Assembly (NCBI GenBank): GCA_013407085.1
Contig: JACCGJ010008706.1
Span: forward strand, 17,872-81,871
From: Atriophallophorus winterbourni
Taxonomy: Eukaryota; Platyhelminthes; Trematoda; Plagiorchiida; Microphallidae
DNA length: 64,000 nucleotides
Direction: 5' to 3'
This document shows positions 21,666 to 31,019 of this stretch, in pieces. The notes below the pieces were generated by a model that ran no database searches, was not told the DNA's origin, and saw only the letters and a program-made list of their open reading frames with translations. Each line of letters begins with the position of its first letter. Position 1 is the stretch's first letter. The translations under genes and the position numbers were made by a program.

Positions 21666-22644
21666 TATTTATTGATTTTGGAATTCTACACGATTTCAGA
21701 TATGCCGTCGTTCTGTGCTATTGGCACAGATGAGTGTTACTCCTATAACGATTTTCCTGATTTTGTATCCTGTAGCTCAATGTGCGATATTTATTTGTCC
21801 ATAAACGAGTTTGTAATTCCCCAATTTTACTAACCATATCATTTTTCTATATCACTAACATTATCTCAATTTTTGAGAAATTAACCTGTGGATTTTTCAG
21901 CATTCGAGAGTTTTATTTCACCTTACATGTTTAACATTTTATTCTTTCTCAATGCTAAAAACAAACAAATTAATTAGCGATAAAACTCGGTCATGCCACC
22001 TCCTCGGTCTGAAAACGCTACCAACTTAATAAATTATATGTATTATGATTCATTTTGATATATTGCCTCAAGTGCACATTCACTAATTAATCTTCCAACA
22101 ATGAACCGCAAAATTCCAAATTGTTCCAACCACTGACTCCGACAAAATGGCAGATTATTGTGTGACTCGCTCAGAGCTATTTGCAACGGGTTTATTCAAC
22201 GGATTGAATTTCAACGAAAGGTCATTAACAGGGCGTCATTAGTTAGTCTCGAATAAAATCGATTCGTTCATGGGTGTCTTAGATCACAACGCTTGTGGTT
22301 CATGCGGTAAATATCCGCATTGTTTACATAACGAGATATAATTAAGGTAGTTAATGATGGATTGATCAGCAGAATCATGTTTCCGGTGGAAAGAGCACCA
22401 AAACTATTGCATTGGGGTGCTTGAACAGATTTTATTGTATCCTGACCCAATGAATCACAGGCTAAATAATTGAATTATTTAGTTGCGTATCTGTTTCGAG
22501 TCATCTTTATTTTCGACGAATCTCGAATACAGTCCCGTGATTAGCTTAATTAACAGATTAAAATGCTAAGATTGAGTAGGTGTATAAGTCAATCTAATCG
22601 TCTTCAACATTGCCTTGTTGCAAAATCTTTTATTAAAAACGTTA
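21666..22644. other. No recognisable gene
   Basis: AT-rich sequence without motif or repeat match. Confidence 0.4.
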
Positions 22645-22735
22645 TATGTTTTAGTCTCACTGAAACGAATCTTACAATCTCTGTTTGATGAAGGCAAACA
22701 GTTTGAACACACTGTTTGTACGCGAGGTTTGTGTT
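22645..22735 (+). repeat. HamA repeat, highly degenerate
   Basis: Matches HamA order: CACTGAAACGAATCTTACAA then CTGTTTGATGAAGGCAAACA (TTGATGA core, AGGCAAACAGTTT stem II). GAAA has become GAAC. Oldest-looking Ham copy in the window. Confidence 0.5.
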
Positions 22736-23724
22736 AAGGATAAGGAAGTTCAAAAACTCGTCAATTCCTTGGAGTTGACCCACTGTGTATATCGTTCTCA
22801 CAGAGCTTGATTGTGCTAAACCATCTCCAAAGCGGCAGCAAAGTACAACCGTGATTTCCCACAGTTTGAAATGCATAATACTTAAGAAAGTTCACTTGGA
22901 GCATACATTAATCAATACTTCGTTTCGAACCGGGTGGCCATTTCCCTTCTATTCGTTACGAATTTAACATCAATCGTGATAAATTACCAACATCTTGTGA
23001 ACATTGATGATTAATTACGGTTCGGCTGCTTCAGGGATCAGTCAAAAGTTAAAATTAAATTATTCCGCTTGGAAGGTTTGAATTGCGAAATGGAAATTAG
23101 CTGCCTGGCAGTGGGTGAACCTAGTTGATATATTGCTTGCCCTTTGGACAGAGCGCACAAGATGCGACGGCAAACGAAATGTCAATTTCTTACGCATAGA
23201 AACCTTACTTCTGGAAACAAAAAATCATGGTTCACACTAGGTGGAAAGTTGGGTTTTGGCAATAGAGAGAATAAATGTTCAGGATTCGGTCGGAAATCCA
23301 TGGAATGATGCGAAATATGAATCATGCGAGGGTTTAAGAAGACAATTTAGGAAACTCATTCATCTGTGCTTGTTTGCTGAGGAAAGATGCATTTCATTTT
23401 CATGCAGTAGAGCAAATATATCAACACTATCTGTTGAAGCCCACAAAAGTTGAGTTGAAATTTAGAATTTGTAATACGTTTGTCACGTTCAGCACACGCA
23501 TATTTTCCAGGTAATTTTCCATAATGTTTTAGCAAAGTGTGAATATTTATAACCACTCGGAAACAGTGTTCAAGATGATACTAAGGGGTATTTTTATCCG
23601 ACTACATGTGCCATCAGTAGTGAGTACTTAAAATAATTTTGCTCAAAACTGTATTTAATTCATTTGTGGAGTTACGTTTCAATCAATAATAAGTAACATG
23701 AGTTGTACGGATTCCACGAGATCT
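22736..23724. other. No recognisable gene
   Basis: No motif-bearing ORF or family match. Confidence 0.4.
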
Positions 23725-24095
23725 ACTTCACAGTGATTTAAAATCAGGAAGTCGTTTATTGGGCAGACCGCGCTTGCCCTACAAAGACGTTTGCAAAAGA
23801 GAAATGCAAGCTTTGAACGTTGACACGAGTTAGGAAAAACTTGATTTTGACCGATCAATGTGTACGCACTATGTAAAGCGGGATCTCAAAGGTGGGGTAT
23901 AGCAGATACGGATGTTGGCGAATGAACATGGAGCACGAAATGAACGTACAACTGACACCGATCTACTGAGTACTATGAGTGCTGCGGAAGAGACTGTTCG
24001 TCACGAATCGTATTGAACCACCGAGGAGCATCAAACCATAATTTGCGTTTGATGTATATTCTCTGTCGACATCCATCGATAGAGGCTAACTACAA
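23725..24095 (+). mobile_element. LINE-R C-terminal fragment
   Basis: Plus-strand LINE-R 3' end: GGGCAGACCGCGCTTGCC and AAAGACGTTTGCAAAAG near 23760-23800 (GRPRLPYKDVCKRE), FDRSMCTHYVKRDLKGG, then the finger region with YECCGRDCSSRI-like translation near 23977-24010, and the 3' end TCTGTCGACATCCATCGATA at 24062-24081. Multiple stops. Confidence 0.7.
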
Positions 24096-24624
24096 GAAGC
24101 TCAGCAATTTAGCGGCAGGGCGTGGATCTCGATTCATTGCGATTCAAACTTGACCCTTCTGGTTGAAAGCCAGTTGTCCTATTTGATCCGAAAAATTGGA
24201 CTTATAAGTTTCGATTAAAGTAGCATATAGCATTCAATGTATGCAATGAAGGTAATATTTCTCAGAAAAAATATTGTTTCGGAAAGTTTCTAATTTGGCG
24301 CTTATTTACTAGTGTGTTGATGTCACTTACCTAAATTGATGTCGTTACCTGAATCTATCGAATTTCTTAAGGCCTTTGTTTGTGGTGCCGAAAACCATAT
24401 ATTACTAAATAAGAATACTTTTGCCCAGGTAATAATGACTATTAGGATATCGAATTCGTTTCAAGGACAGCGAACGTTTAAAGTAACTGATGCTCACGGC
24501 CTCCTCAAGAAGTTTTGAATAACGTGGGGGATAATTTCATATTCTAATTTGTTTAACTAGACAATATCAGATCCATGCATTGCTCTTAGCCTTACTTGAG
24601 TAAGATCTTTCCAGCTATAAGTGA
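24096..24624. other. No recognisable gene
   Basis: A 60-codon open frame (24336-24518) has no recognised motif. Confidence 0.4.
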
Positions 24625-24765
24625 AGTATATTGAACCAAAATATTCATTTGCATGCGTTTCCGTCACACACACACACACACACACCACGACCGGTTTCGT
24701 GCTGTTTGCAATCATCAGGTAGGGACAGTAAGATCAGGATCCGTATGCGCTTGAAGTATATTGTG
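24625..24765 (-). repeat. HamB repeat, partial unit
   Basis: HamB in minus orientation: TTCATTTGCATGCGTTTCCG block, a CA dinucleotide run at 24664-24685, the ribozyme, then GGATCCGTATGCGCTTGAAG. About 140 bp of the 232 bp unit. The CA run is an expansion of the (CA)n present at this place in other HamB copies. Confidence 0.85.
24683..24735 (-). ncRNA. Hammerhead ribozyme, best-preserved copy (HamB)
   Basis: All invariant core positions are present. Minus strand: stem I strand CCCTAC, CTGATGA (plus 24712-24718), stem II TGC-AAACA-GCA (a fourth T.C position is unpaired), GAAA (plus 24695-24698), then CCGGTC with the GUC cleavage site and the second stem I strand GTGG (24685-24688). Predicted cleavage lies between minus-strand bases at 24689 and 24688. 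The family is the small self-cleaving hammerhead RNA. Stem III is only the self-complementary ACCGGU, so a hairpin is nearly impossible in one molecule and a dimeric form is more plausible. Confidence 0.8.
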
Positions 24766-25296
24766 TTTCTCCTTCATCTGATTATTCTACTCATTGGTAC
24801 GCTGAGATGGAAAGAAAAGTAAAATCAGTAATGAGACCTGACTACTGTATAAACATCAGGTTTTCCAACACCACGAAACAGTGTAAGAGAATAAAAACAA
24901 GAAACAAACTTTGTTGAATAATAATTTCGTCACTGAAAAATACAACGTTTACCTACAAACTGGTAACAGAACCCCACGTCCGGATTTTATCTCGATGCTG
25001 ATCTCGGTTAGATAACCAGCTTCACACACACAAAACACACATTTGTCATCACTCCCTATAGCGAGCGCACAAATTCAATCAGCCACATCAATGAACAGCT
25101 GACAACAATGTGAACACATATTAGAAGCATATCTCAAGAGTTACACATCAATAGGAAATTTAGATAGCGGAGAATAAATCCATAAGAAAGACTTATAAAT
25201 ATCGTGGTCATGTATGCTTTTCAATAATGAGTTCTGCGATATTCTAAATGCAGGGCAGTGAATAAATGACAACATTCAATCACCGTGTTGTTGCTG
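24766..25296. other. No recognisable gene
   Basis: AT-rich; short CA-rich stretch near 25023-25045. Confidence 0.4.
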
Positions 25297-25603
25297 TTAT
25301 TGAGCTCCATCGGTGGATGTAGACCATGGATGTACATCACAATCGCATGAATATTCATGTTCTGCAGCTTTTTGAATGACTAAACAGTCCGATTCGGGAG
25401 GAACAATCTCTCCCACAGCGCTGGCAACGATAGTCAGAACTCGTTTGTTTGGCATCAGTTGCACACCAGCGGCGTGATCTGCGTTCAGCAGCCAAAAGCT
25501 GTATCTGCTTCTACCCCGCTTGCGGGCGACGCTTTACACAATGCCTCCAAAGTAAGCGGTCAAGAGCAAGTTCTTCCCAACTCGCCGGGTCAATGTCAAC
25601 AGC

Positions 25604-25613
25604 TTTCATATCT
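25604..25613 (+). repeat. Target-site duplication, left copy
   Basis: TTTCATATCT, identical to 25830-25839. The uninterrupted LINE-R sequence has GCTTTCATATCTCTTTTGC at this place (28799 on), so one copy is original target sequence and the other was made on HamB insertion. Confidence 0.8.
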
Positions 25614-25829
25614 ATAAAACACATTTGCATGCATCCCCTTCACACAAAACACCCCACGACCGGTTTCGTGCTGTTTGCACTCATCCGGTAGGGAGATGCA
25701 TGCAAATGTGTTTAATATTTATGGTCATGGGTTTTAACCCCATTCTACATTAGTGGGGGCTCATGTGATTGAACAGGTTGGTCGTACCAACCTTACCCAA
25801 CAGTGGCATACAAGCGCAACTTGTTTAGG
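25614..25829. repeat. HamB insertion with internal inversion
   Basis: 216 bp HamB element inserted in LINE-R. The left part (25617-25693) is minus orientation with a ribozyme; the right part (25694-25829) is plus orientation, so CACATTTGCATGCAT at 25620 and ATGCATGCAAATGTG at 25696 are inverted repeats around the ribozyme. The right part has the hairpin AGGTTGGTCGTACCAACCT at 25775-25793 and the CAACAGTGGCATACAAGCGC block. Flanked by a perfect 10 bp duplication. Confidence 0.85.
25653..25698 (-). ncRNA. Hammerhead ribozyme with perfect stem II (HamB)
   Basis: Minus strand: CGGATGA (one change in CUGAUGA), stem II GTGC-AAACA-GCAC with four pairs, GAAA, CCGGTC and stem I GTGG. It shows what the ancestral stem II looked like. 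The T to G change in the core should impair catalysis. Confidence 0.7.
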
Positions 25830-25839
25830 TTTCATATCT
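25830..25839 (+). repeat. Target-site duplication, right copy
   Basis: TTTCATATCT, matching 25604-25613, immediately followed by resumed LINE-R sequence. Confidence 0.8.
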
Positions 25840-26227
25840 GTTTTGCAAACGTACCGCAAGTGCGTTCTGCCCAATGATTGACTTCTTAATTGTAACTCAC
25901 CATAGAGTAGATCTTTCGGAATACGACCATTTTCCATTCTGTAGACATGACCAAGCCAACGCAGGCGGCGCTGTCGCAATAATGTCAACATGCTCTGTAG
26001 ACCAGCTTTTGAAAGCACTTCAGCACCGTGCAGGATTCAAATAACCAATTATTAAAAGTCCTATCAAAACCAGGTGGTTGCATCAGCACCAATCCAAGTG
26101 CAGTTAAGAAGACGCATTCAAATGCGAATTTTATTTACAATTTGATTGCTTCATCTTACTTATCACTTTGTATAGGATTCACCAAAAAACGGTAGAAAGT
26201 AAATTTGAGCGTCAAGTCTGTTAATGT

Positions 26228-26520
26228 CAAGGTTAAAATATACACTAATGCACATTTTCATGCATTTTCATCACATACACATCAAGACCCGTTTTGGGAC
26301 GTTTACTCACATGAGATAGGGGCGCAACTATCAGAATCGACATGCGCTTAAATCAATGGAGGAAGTGAAAACATTTGCACATTTTTGCCACTATTGGATA
26401 AGGATGGTGCGGCCAACCTGTCCAAACATATGTGCCAGAACACATGTAGATAAGGTTTAAACTCAAGATGAGGAACAAAATGCTCATTAGCATGCGTTTC
26501 AATCACACATACCACATAAT
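26228..26520 (-). repeat. HamB tandem repeat, decayed
   Basis: One full unit plus part of the next, minus orientation. CATGCATTTTCATCAC at 26259 recurs as CATGCGTTTCAATCAC at 26491, a 232 bp period. The ribozyme at about 26285-26325 is badly decayed (CCCGTTTTGGGACGTTTACT for the GGTTTCGTGCTGTTTGC consensus). The hairpin ATATGTGCCAGAACACAT is at about 26427. Confidence 0.75.
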
Positions 26521-26532
26521 ATAGATTATCAC

Positions 26533-27725
26533 TAATCTCGGTTGCACATGCCGAGTTGCCCTTTACACTCGAACGAGGTACTGGTTCGAAGCAAATACAT
26601 CTGAGATGTCTGCTGCGTTGAACGAGATACGGTCAGCATTCTTGAGGTTCGAAGGTATGCCAACACATGGAAACTCACGAGTTCTAAGAGCAGCTAGAAA
26701 TAAGGTCCAACAGACTGCAAGACAATGTGTAAATGACTATTGAACTAAAATTAGTCTTAGTATCCAAAACGACGGGGATACTGGAAATTTTCACAGTATG
26801 TATAATGGAATCAAGACAAAATTAAAGCGGATTCAATTAAGTCTGTATATGGTAACCCGATTGTCGATAAAACGCAGCAGGTCAAAAATGGGTAGAGCAC
26901 TTCTCCTCTCTCTACTCTAAGTAAAGTACGGTTTTACCACATGTACTTGAAAATGTTGAGCGGTTGCCAACTATTGAACATCTAGATACTCCCACTACAC
27001 TTGATGGCCTCATTAGGGCTATCGACCGCTTAGCAAATGGGAATACATCTGGTGACAACGGATTTCCACCTGAGCTCATCAAAGCTGTCAAACAGCATTA
27101 TTAAAACCCCTTCATCATTTGCATGTTTAGTGCTGTAATGAGGAGTGTGTCCCACAAGAGATGCGAGACACGAAGTTCATCGCGCTATTTAAAAATAAGA
27201 GTAATCTCCAAAGTAATGTGTTGCTCATATTCCTCACACTTACTCACCACTACCAGTTTTTGGCTGTTTGCCGACATTATGAATCTCTCTTCTGATTGTT
27301 GTAAGCAAATTGTTTGCTCAAGTCTTGCACATCCGGCTACAAGTTTTAGATAATAGAGTTTATCCCGAATCTCAATCTGACTTCCACTGCGGAAGATCAA
27401 CTGTTAAAATCATCTTCTCCCAGTGAAAAAGTGTTGGGAACAGCTTATGCCACTATTTATTTAACCAAGGACTTCGACTACGTTATAATGGAGGGTCTTT
27501 TAAAATTGCTTGATCAGATTCATGTCTTGGCTGCTTTATATAGACCCCACCGCCGGCATGCAACTGACGCCAATGGCCCGATATTTACCGTCGAAAGCGC
27601 TGCGGTAGAGATAATTACTCCCAAATCGGACTGTTTAATCATTCGAAAAGCTGTGGAACATTAAAAAATCATGGGATTAGGATACACGTCCATGGTCGAC
27701 ATCTTTTGAAGGATGGCAACATCAA
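26533..27725 (+). mobile_element. LINE-R RT copy split by HamA
   Basis: Decayed plus-strand LINE-R covering the linker, RT fingers (LEHLDTPTTLDGLIRAIDRL, NGNTSGDNGFPPELIK near 26975-27080), EECVPQEMRDTKFIALFKNK near 27138-27195, motif A as TIYLTKDFDYVIMEGLLKLL near 27450, then a large deletion to the zinc finger region and 3' end near 27700. A HamA fragment lies at 27206-27285. Confidence 0.8.
27206..27285 (-). repeat. HamA fragment inserted in LINE-R
   Basis: Minus-strand HamA: CCAAAGTAATGTGTTGCTCA, then CTTACTCACCACTACCAGTT and GGCTGTTTGCCGACATTATG. It breaks the LINE-R reading near FKNKG. Ribozyme remnants only (CAGTTTTTGGCTG). Confidence 0.7.
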
Positions 27726-28494
27726 ACCTCGGTACGGCTAAGGGCAAGGAGACACTGTCAGACAGGTTCCGGAAAACCGGATAAAGTTCTTTAAAAAAAG
27801 AACAACAATCTTGCTCATTTCGACGCATTTCTATCAAACAGAAACGTGTAAAATGTGTAAAGGGTTATTGTAAATCTATGCTGATTACCATAATAACAAA
27901 CACACAAACACTGTGCTTAGCCTGGGTTTCATTAATAAGGTGCTCCATTTTCAACAATTGTCCGGGGTGTTTCGTTATCACACTTGCAAGGACTGCTGAT
28001 TTTTTCGAGAAAGTTGGTGAGGGATATTACGAAATTGCGCAAATTTTGACGCGAGAAGATCCTGGGTCATTCGACCAAAAGCACACCTCTGCATCACGGG
28101 ACCTTATCATTGTTTAAGTAATCAAAATTGCTAACCCGTTTTTGATTACCAATAATTCTGTTCAAAATAATCTGGCCGTTGAATAACAATATGTGAACAA
28201 ATTAGCAAAAATTGTGCCAAACGAAAATAAAAGCGATTGGGCAGGCAACATTTGTTTTTTTATTACGAAGAGAGGATTGAAGCTGGCTTGAAGAACCTGG
28301 TGAAATATTTAGGGATTGAATTTTTTTTAGAAAATATGGACAACTCGAGAAGTGTAATGGTTTCATATAGAAGGAATTATATGTTAAATCTACGGTTGTA
28401 CAAAATAAATGTTAGTTCATATTGAGAGATTCAAGCTAATAACTTCTTATCTATACTCTGAAACTCAATGCCAATATCGATGGTATTAATGTTG
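27726..28494. other. No confirmed gene; two weak coding-like frames
   Basis: Open frames at 27878-28117 and 28237-28425 (plus). The second contains YYEERIEAGLKNLVKYLGIE, faintly like the end of a sulfotransferase domain (YED..xDP...L.KFLG), but it is too short and unsupported for a call. Confidence 0.2.
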
Positions 28495-28890
28495 TTGTTG
28501 GCCTCCTCCGGTCGATGTCGACCATGGATGTACATCACAATCGCGTGAATGTTCAAGTTTTGCTGCTTTTGGAATGACTAAACAGTCCGATTCGGGAGGA
28601 ACAATCTCTCCTGCAGCGCTGGCAATGAAAGTCAGAACTCGGTTGTATTGCGTCAGTTGCACGCCGGCGGCGTGATCTGCGTTCAGCAGCCAAGAGCTGT
28701 ATCTGCTCCTCCCCAGCTTGCATACGACGCTTTACACCGTTCCTCCAATGTGAGCGGTCAAGAGCAAGTTCTTCCTAACTCGCCGGGTAAATGCCAAGAG
28801 CTTTCATATCTCTTTTGCAAACGTCTTTGTACCGCAAGTGCGGTCTGCCCAATTGTTGGCTTTCTAGTTGTAACTCGCCATAGATTAAAT
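28495..28890 (-). mobile_element. LINE-R 3' copy
   Basis: Minus-strand LINE-R from its 3' tip (CGGTCGATGTCGACCATGG at 28510) through the finger region, QLAYD..YTVPPM and KDVCKRDMKALGI to GRPHLRYK at about 28850. Ends abruptly at the ELQLESQ region. Good reference for the finger: read on the minus strand it gives RDCSSRIGLFSHSK. Confidence 0.85.
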
Positions 28891-29394
28891 ACATTTGTGC
28901 ATGCAAAACATTCCGAAAGAGAATAAAACTGTAAACATGATTGCGTTTGATTAAATATTCGCAGATTCTGAATAATATTCAATGCAACAGATTCAACCGC
29001 CTGCAGAATAAAGATGAAGCAGCTTTAATTTGAAGTTATTTTCTGGCAAGATATGTCGCTTTGCACAACACGAAAACAAACGTAAACTTGTACACACTTT
29101 AGGAACAAAGAATGGTAATGTTACCTGAAATTTCAGGACCCGGACGAAATAGCCTGCTATAAATAGAACGCCATAAAATTCAGAGGACGTGTGCACATCT
29201 ATGTGCTGCGAGTCCTTCTTCTAATCCGCTTTATTTAAATGTTGTTTTTGACAGTCTTCCAAAGGCTATCACACAGGTGTTGAGTGAAAACGTGAAATTA
29301 TTTGGTGCATTGAATCTCATAGTTATTGCAGGATTCTGGAAAATGTTTTCTGAACAAAGTAAACAATTTTATCATTCAAGCCCAGTTGTACTTA
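28891..29394. other. No recognisable gene
   Basis: AT-rich, no supported feature. Confidence 0.4.
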
Positions 29395-29850
29395 GAAGAA
29401 TGGATATTTCCCTGGATGGAGTTCCACCCCAAAATACTTTATCGCATGGTTAAGGTTTAAGCTAAGGTGAAACCACATCAGCTGGACCAATAACAACTGC
29501 ATCAGAAACTGCTGAAGCATTAGCCACATTTTATTCATCGGTATTCAACCCGAGAGTACATGATATATACATGCCAAATCAAACCAATTCAACCACGGTT
29601 ATCCTGAGTGAAATAAGTGTCACGTCGAAAGAGTCCTTCAAGCATTATTTAATATAAAAAGCGGGAAAGTCTGCAGGGTCAGACAGAATAACCACGCTAA
29701 TTTTGGAGTAATGCGCCAACTTATTATACAAACCACACACATACTTGTTTCTCAATCACGGGCAAATGGAGTAATTCCTACCGATTTGAAATATGAATGT
29801 ACCGCACTCAATTTGCTGTCAAGGCGTTTATTATACTAATCGAAAGCGCA
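29395..29850 (+). mobile_element. LINE-C RT fragment
   Basis: Plus-strand CR1-like pre-RT and finger region. Translation near 29495-29700: TASETAEALATFYSSVFNPR, a gap, KSAGSDRITTLILE, matching TAQDTADDSATFYQFVFNPK and KKSPGADKITPAILRR of the 13.6 kb copy. Contains stops. Confidence 0.75.
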
Positions 29851-30126
29851 TCATCTCACACTACATCTTTGTTCGAAGCACTGGTATAATTCGATTTGTA
29901 TTCTCATGGGATAAGCTTGCGTGGATAGCTTCAAACTCAGAAAATATTACATGCGATCTGATTGCAACATAGACCATTACAAAATCGAAGCAACACCCGA
30001 AATCATCACAATGTGTTATATTGACTGAAAATTCAAGAAAGGTGTTAAGCTAGCTTTTATACTCACAATTTACTGCAATATTCGAATATATTTTTACAAT
30101 AAAGTGAAACAAATTAGCCCCAGAAC
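29851..30126. other. No recognisable gene
   Basis: Short AT-rich interval. Confidence 0.35.
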
Positions 30127-30170
30127 TTGTTTTACATTCTTCCACTGATTCAAGCCCATGCGGATCTGAA

Positions 30171-30225
30171 CTTACTGTCCACACCTGGTGAGTGTATGCA
30201 GCAGAAAACCAGTCATGGTGTATGA
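30171..30225 (+). ncRNA. Hammerhead ribozyme, decayed (HamB)
   Basis: Stem I CTTAC and CACAC upstream; core CTGGTGA (one change); stem II lost (GTGTATGCAGCA); GAAAACC then AGTC. Not expected to cleave. Confidence 0.55.
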
Positions 30226-30337
30226 GTTTGTGTGTGTGATGAAAACGCATGCAAATATGCATTTTTGTCGTAACAACCTCATCCAACAGTGGTATACAAG
30301 CGCAACTAGTTTACCATTCTTCCACGGTGTCAAGCAC

Positions 30338-30390
30338 ATGTCCCTGCCTGATGAGTGCACACACCACGAAACCGTTGGAACTGCATGCAT
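30338..30390 (+). ncRNA. Hammerhead ribozyme, variant stem II (HamB)
   Basis: Core CTGATGA (30348-30354) and GAAA (30368-30371) intact. Stem II reads GTG-CACACAC-CAC, three pairs with a longer loop, different from the AAACA loop elsewhere. After GAAA the sequence is CCGTTG, so stem III and the cleavage site are altered. Probably weak or inactive. Confidence 0.6.
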
Positions 30391-30405
30391 GTAGGTGTAG
30401 AATAT

Positions 30406-30883
30406 ATTTCCTTTCCAAACTAAGAATGTTTCAAAAATGGGTTACAATTACTACACGAGATACTCCAAGCCAAAAAATCCATGATGCCTGTAGACTTTAA
30501 TATGAAAGTTTTTTGTGTATAAACATAAGTGAATTTCAAAATCTTCATAAAATATACATACTGAAATCAATGATTATATAATGAGCTGTTGTGGTTATTG
30601 GTAGCTTTCCGGAGTCAAGCTCGAAATAGCTACCTAAATATATTCATCTGCTAACAAATTTTGGATGAAAACGCAGCAGAGTAAGGCACGGTTTTACTAA
30701 CCCTCTATACTACACTAATAAAAGGCTTTCTCGCACACATCATTAGATCTGCAGTGCTGCTACCCAGAGGAGAGACGCTAATAGACGTTGGTAATCTTTC
30801 AATATAATGCAGCACAAAGGAGATACTTTATTATTGCTGGCAAATATCACTTTCCCTTGTCGTAAATTGTACGCTAATCAACG
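30406..30883. other. No recognisable gene
   Basis: No family match beyond a possible trace of LINE-R near 30665-30700 (GATGAAAACGCAGCAG). Confidence 0.35.
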
Positions 30884-31019
30884 CTCACTCACTCACTCAG
30901 TCGGCTCCGTGCCGGGTGGCACATGAGGTGAAGACAACCCCACGCCAGTAGTTCCGGTCTGCCGCTGCTTCCGTTGCCGTCTGCACCGTGTATCCTTGTG
31001 CATGTAGTTCGCGTCTGTT
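30884..31019 (-). mobile_element. LINE-S 3' end with ACTC tail
   Basis: About 120 bp nearly identical to 11596-11695 (CCGTGCCGGGTGGCACATGA onwards), preceded on the plus strand by ACTC repeats at 30886-30898. Strongly 5'-truncated. The high similarity between the two copies suggests LINE-S was mobile more recently than LINE-R. Confidence 0.7.

Larger units (their letters stand above)
25297..26030 (-). mobile_element. LINE-R 3' copy split by HamB
   Basis: Minus-strand LINE-R C-terminal region from the 3' tip (CGGTGGATGTAGACCATGG at 25312) through the zinc finger (ACTCGT..GGAACAATCTCTCC at 25410), KDVCKTDMK and LRWLGHVYRMENGRIPK to SKAGLQSML at about 26020. Interrupted by a HamB insertion at 25614-25829 exactly within the K-R-D-M-K-A region, with a duplicated target TTTCATATCT. 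Confidence 0.85.
30127..30405 (+). repeat. HamB repeats, tandem with shortened spacing
   Basis: Two ribozyme segments in plus orientation. CTGGTGAG at 30185 and CTGATGAG at 30348 give a spacing of 163 bp rather than 232, because most of the hairpin region between GTCGTAACAACCTCATCC and the ATGCAAATATGCATTTTTG block is missing. Confidence 0.8.
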
